A stretch of DNA of 64,000 nt, taken from assembly GCF_900089605.1 (NCBI RefSeq), contig NZ_LT594324.1, forward strand, positions 5,952,001 to 6,016,000, in the 5' to 3' direction. The translations under genes were made by a program, and so were the position numbers. Below are positions 60,779 to 64,000 of this stretch, piece by piece (positions within the stretch are counted from its first letter, which is position 1; every line of letters begins with the position of its first letter). The notes below the pieces were generated by a model. That model was not told the origin of the DNA. It made no database searches and saw nothing but the letters and a program-made list of their open reading frames with translations. The DNA comes from Micromonospora narathiwatensis (GTDB lineage Bacteria; Actinomycetota; Actinomycetes; Mycobacteriales; Micromonosporaceae).

Positions 60779-61483
60779 TCAGGCCCGGACGGTGCAGGTG
60801 ACCGGGTTGAGCAGGTCGAGCACCCCGGCCAGCGAGGTCAACGCCGGGCCGTGCCAGGACCGGTCGGCGTTGAACACCATGTGGTCGGCCAGGTCCGGGG
60901 CGGCCAGCCGGACCGCCGTCATGCCGGCCCGTTCCGCGCCGGTGAGTTCCTGGCTGCCCCCGTCGCCCACGTAGAGGCAGTCGGCCGGGGCGAGGCCGAG
61001 CCGGTGGCAGGCGGCCCAGTAGAGGGCCGGGTCGGGCTTGCAGCATCCCAGCTGCACCGAGAAGACACGTACGTCGAGCAGCGGGGCGACCGCCAGTTGG
61101 GGCAGGAACGCCGGCAGTTCATGGGTGCAGTCGCTGATCAGCCCGGTGCGTACGCCCCGGTGGCGCAGCGCGGCCAGCACCGGCACCGCCTCGTCCCGCA
61201 GCCGGGTGTCGGCGCGTATCGCCCGGTGGCGGGAGGCGACCGCGGCGCGTACCGCCCGCTGGGAGGGGTGGACGCCGGCCTGGTCACAGACCCAGCGCAG
61301 GGTCGCCTCGGCGTTGCCGAGCCGGCCGCTGGCGCGCTGGTAGTAGGTGCGGTCGAGCACCTCGATCAGGGTGTCGGGCGGGCAGCCGAGCTGCTCGGCG
61401 ATGGCCTGATGGGCGGCGCCACGCTGGACGCCGCAGGTGAGCGTGCCGAAGAAGTCGAACAACACCGCCTGGTAGCTGGGCAT
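60779..61483 (-). CDS. HAD-family hydrolase
   Basis: A 234-residue protein from ATG 61483. VLFDFFGTLTCG is the motif I strand; note DFFGT, giving nucleophile Asp but Phe-Gly-Thr in place of the acid/base Asp. TGLISDCTHEL is motif II, GCCKPDP carries the motif III Lys, and LYVGDGGSQELTGA is motif IV. It has the small helical cap of haloacid dehalogenase-like enzymes. The changed motif I resembles dehalogenase or non-phosphatase members. Substrate unknown. Confidence 0.8.
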   Translation of the reverse strand: MPSYQAVLFDFFGTLTCGVQRGAAHQAIAEQLGCPPDTLIEVLDRTYYQRASGRLGNAEATLRWVCDQAGVHPSQRAVRAAVASRHRAIRADTRLRDEAVPVLAALRHRGVRTGLISDCTHELPAFLPQLAVAPLLDVRVFSVQLGCCKPDPALYWAACHRLGLAPADCLYVGDGGSQELTGAERAGMTAVRLAAPDLADHMVFNADRSWHGPALTSLAGVLDLLNPVTCTVRA

Positions 61484-61589
61484 GGGGGAGTGCCTCCGGG
61501 CGTATTGGGGAGGGTCGCCGGGACGGGCATGATCGTAACGGAGCGCTGACCGTCCGTGGTGTCCGCTGATCGTGTGAGGATTGCTCCCC

Positions 61590-62546
61590 GTGTCGTCCGC
61601 TCCGTACCGCCCGCCGCTCGACGCGCTGACCTTCGGCGCGCTCGTGCTGGCCGTCACCGCCGTCTCGTCGTCGGCCCCGCTGATCGCGTTCGCCGCCGCG
61701 CCGGCCCTCGCCGTCGCCTGCTGGCGGAACCTGCTCTCGGCCGCCGTGCTCGGTCCGTTCTCGTTGACCCGCCGGCGGGCCGAGGTCCGGGCGCTGACCG
61801 TCGGCTCCGGCCGGCGCGAGGGGCTGTACTGCGTGGTGTCCGGGGTGGCGCTGGCCGCCCACTTCGCCACCTGGATGCCGAGCGCAAAGCTCACCACCGT
61901 CGCCGCGGCCACCGCGCTGGGCGCCACCCAGCCGGTGTGGCAGGGGCTGATCGCTCGCTGGCAGGGGCGGCGGCTGCCGGTGGCGGCCTGGGCCGGGATC
62001 GGGGTGGCCGTGCTCGGCGCGGTGCTGGCCACCGGCGCCGACTTCACCGTCTCCGGCCGGGCCTTCGCCGGCGACCTGCTCGCCATCGTGGGTGGCATGT
62101 TCGCCGCGGTCTACACCGCCTTCGGCGAGCGTGCCCGCGCCACCATCAGCACCACCACTTACACCACCATCTGCTACGGCGTCTGCGCGGTGATCCTGCT
62201 GGTGGTCTGCCTGGTCGGCGGGGTGCCCCTGCACGGCTGGGCGCCCGGCACCTGGTTGGCGATCCTCGGCCTGGTGGCCGGCGCCCAACTGCTCGGCCAC
62301 TCGATGTTCAACTACGCCCTGCACCGGGTCTCCGCCACCACGGTCAGCGTGCTGATCCTGCTGGAGGCTCCGGGCGCGGCCCTGCTCGCCTGGGTCTGGC
62401 TCGGTCAGCTGCCCCGCCCGCTCGCCCTGCCCGGGCTGGCCCTGCTGCTGGCCGGCGTCGCCGTCGTCGTTCTCGGCGGGGCGCGGGCCGGCCGCCGTAC
62501 CGAACCGGTCCCGGTCCCCGCCGACGCCGCCCCGCTGGCCGACTGA
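61590..62546 (+). CDS. EamA/DMT-family transporter
   Basis: A 318-residue protein from GTG 61590, with about ten membrane helices in two EamA repeats (for example FGALVLAVTAVSSSAPLIAF and LLAIVGGMFAAVYTAFGERA). EamA proteins export amino acids, nucleotides or drugs. Substrate cannot be told. It is followed in the same direction by an amino-acid permease gene. Confidence 0.85.
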   Translation: MSSAPYRPPLDALTFGALVLAVTAVSSSAPLIAFAAAPALAVACWRNLLSAAVLGPFSLTRRRAEVRALTVGSGRREGLYCVVSGVALAAHFATWMPSAKLTTVAAATALGATQPVWQGLIARWQGRRLPVAAWAGIGVAVLGAVLATGADFTVSGRAFAGDLLAIVGGMFAAVYTAFGERARATISTTTYTTICYGVCAVILLVVCLVGGVPLHGWAPGTWLAILGLVAGAQLLGHSMFNYALHRVSATTVSVLILLEAPGAALLAWVWLGQLPRPLALPGLALLLAGVAVVVLGGARAGRRTEPVPVPADAAPLAD

Positions 62547-62627
62547 CCCGCCGCCGAGCCCGCGCCGGGTCGCTCTTTTTCGGCAAGTGTGGCCATTCGG
62601 CCTCCCGAGAGCCCGCTTTCCGTGAAA

Positions 62628-64000
62628 GTGCGGAGGGTGGGGACGGGAGCGAAGCAGCCGCGTGGCCCTGAGCCGGATCGGGGGACGCTGGTCACTCCCT
62701 CGGCAGAGTTCCCGCCGCTGGGTCCGGAGGAGCGGGCGGCGCTGGGCCGGATCGGGGAGCGCTGGCGGCCGCCCCGCCGCCCCGACGAGCTTCCCGTCGA
62801 CCCGGCCCTGGGCCGTCGCCGGGCCGGCCCGACGCCGAGCCGGTTCGGGCGGCTGACCCCGATCGACATGTTCACCGTCGAGGAGCCGGGCGAGCTGTGC
62901 GCCACCGGGCCGGCCCACGAGCCCGGCTCCCGGACCGGGCGGGCGCTCAGCCGGCTGCGCCGGGCGGTGTTCGGCCCGCCGCTGTCCAGCTCCGCCGTGA
63001 TCTACGAGCGGATGCGGAAGCTCGTCGCCCTGCCGATCCTCTCCTCGGACCTGCTCAGCTCGGTGGCGTACGGGCCGGAGGCGATGCTGGTCGTGCTGGT
63101 GCTGGCCGGCAGCGGTGCGCTCGGGCTCTCCCTGCCGCTGGCCGCGGTGCTGGTGGTGCTGATGATCGCCGTGGGGCTGTCGTACCGGCAGACCATTCCG
63201 GCGTACCCGCACGGGGCGGGGTCGTACATCGTGGCCGGGGACAACCTCGGTACGACGGCCGGGCTCACCGCGGCCGCGGGCCTGATGCTCGACTACGTGC
63301 TCACCGTGTCGGTGTCCATCGCGGCCGGGGTGAGCGCGATCACCTCGGCGATACCCCGGCTCGCGCCGGCCACCGTGCTGCTCGGGGTGCTGGTGATCGC
63401 CGTGCTGCTGGCCGGGAACCTGCGCGGGGTGCGCACCGCCGGCAACATCTTCGTGCTGCCCACGTACGCCTTCGTGGGGGCGCTCCTGGCCGTGCTGGCG
63501 GTCGGCTACACCCGCGCGGCGGGCCGGGGCTTCGTGCCGACGCCGCCGCCCCCGGTGCCGGCCACCGAGGGGCTGGGCCTGCTGTTGGTGCTGCGGGCGT
63601 TCTCCTCCGGCGCGGTGTCGATGACCGGCATCGAGGCGGTGTCGAACGCGATCCCGGCGTTCCGCCCCCGGGAGTGGCGCAACGCCCGCACCACGCTCGG
63701 CTGGATGGTCGGCATGCTGGTGCTGCTCTTCGCCGGCCTGATCGGCCTGATCCACCTGAACGGCCTGGTGCCCCGGTCGGACCAGACGATCCTGTCCCAG
63801 CTCGGCCGGCTCACCTTCCCCACCGGGCCCTGGTACGCGCTCCTCCAGGCGTCCACCGCGCTGATCCTGCTGCTGGCGGCGAACACCGCCTTCAACGACT
63901 TCCCCCGGCTGCTGTTCTTCATGGCCCGCAACGGCCACGCACCCCGCCGGTTCCTGCACCTGGGAGACCGGCTGTCGTTCAACAACGGCCTGGTCGCGCT
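62628..64000 (+). CDS. APC-family amino-acid permease (3' end beyond window)
   Basis: The frame is open to the right edge, giving at least 457 residues. The start is uncertain: GTG codons at 62622, 62628 and 62637 all precede a Pro/Arg-rich cytoplasmic leader of about 120 residues. The first helices follow after SSAVIYERMRKLVALPI and SSDLLSSVAYGPEAMLVVL, then GAGSYIVAGDNLG and RAFSSGAVSMTGIEAVSNAI, which mark the APC (KUP/GABA-permease-like) superfamily. It probably imports or exchanges amino acids or amines. Confidence 0.82.
   Translation, partial: MRRVGTGAKQPRGPEPDRGTLVTPSAEFPPLGPEERAALGRIGERWRPPRRPDELPVDPALGRRRAGPTPSRFGRLTPIDMFTVEEPGELCATGPAHEPGSRTGRALSRLRRAVFGPPLSSSAVIYERMRKLVALPILSSDLLSSVAYGPEAMLVVLVLAGSGALGLSLPLAAVLVVLMIAVGLSYRQTIPAYPHGAGSYIVAGDNLGTTAGLTAAAGLMLDYVLTVSVSIAAGVSAITSAIPRLAPATVLLGVLVIAVLLAGNLRGVRTAGNIFVLPTYAFVGALLAVLAVGYTRAAGRGFVPTPPPPVPATEGLGLLLVLRAFSSGAVSMTGIEAVSNAIPAFRPREWRNARTTLGWMVGMLVLLFAGLIGLIHLNGLVPRSDQTILSQLGRLTFPTGPWYALLQASTALILLLAANTAFNDFPRLLFFMARNGHAPRRFLHLGDRLSFNNGLVA

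Noticed and set aside
61284..63959. 891-codon minus-strand ORF
   Set aside because: Shadow of the transporter and permease genes; Gln/Gly/His-rich with no motif.

Overview
The window is high-GC actinobacterial DNA. Codon usage and gene content point to Micromonosporaceae, most likely Micromonospora, although no rRNA or species marker is present. It has two parts. Bases 1 to about 30642 look like the right-hand part of an integrative element carrying defence cargo. Bases after about 30642 are ordinary chromosome.

The element part starts with type IV secretion genes: a pilin-like fragment, TrbL/VirB6-like, PrgI-like and VirB4 ATPase. The next gene, the VirD4 coupling protein, is cut off after its N-terminal third and fused in frame to the tail of a zinc-type dehydrogenase, so conjugation is probably broken here. 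The dehydrogenase tail leads into an overlapping DegT/StrS aminotransferase and a NUDIX hydrolase, the remnant of a small sugar or cyclitol gene set. Next come an unknown possible nuclease (minus strand) and a type I restriction-modification operon hsdM-hsdS-hsdR whose hsdS has a 2-base frameshift. Then follow a second specificity/methylase pair with an altered catalytic motif (HPPF instead of NPPF) and no restriction subunit, a minus-strand HNH protein and a damaged minus-strand gene.

The most interesting unit is the tightly overlapping four-gene operon at 20917-28946: a CARF protein of the TIGR02710 type with a C-terminal HEPN-like RNase motif, a 1295-residue UPF1/DNA2-type SF1 helicase with a long helical insertion, a winged-helix-like protein, and a double-HKD phospholipase D-family nuclease. 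There is no CRISPR array or cas gene in the window. Helicase plus PLD resembles the Mokosh defence architecture, but the CARF-HEPN and winged-helix partners make it a candidate for an undescribed, nucleotide-signal-gated defence system. A possible PD-(D/E)xK nuclease gene follows. The element ends at a tRNA 3'-end fragment (30613-30642) that looks like an attachment site, followed by a terminator hairpin.

The chromosomal part holds: an ECF sigma factor with a SnoaL-like tail; a RibD/DHFR-like reductase; a HAD phosphatase; qorB with a divergent HxlR regulator; a secreted beta-helix protein behind a LacI/CebR-like operator; a secreted trypsin-like protease; clgR and clpP; a K+ channel; an alpha/beta hydrolase; korAB and a lone nuoA. 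After these comes a stretch related to the mycobacterial folP2-Rv1209-tagA-Rv1211 and Rv1220c-htrA-tatB-mrp-Rv1232c neighbourhoods, lacking gpgS and the sigE-rseA pair. Within it sit an SRPBCC protein, an enoyl-CoA hydratase/PaaX pair and pepA. The window ends with PhzF, a HAD hydrolase, an EamA transporter and the start of an APC permease. Most convergent pairs are separated by perfect hairpins.
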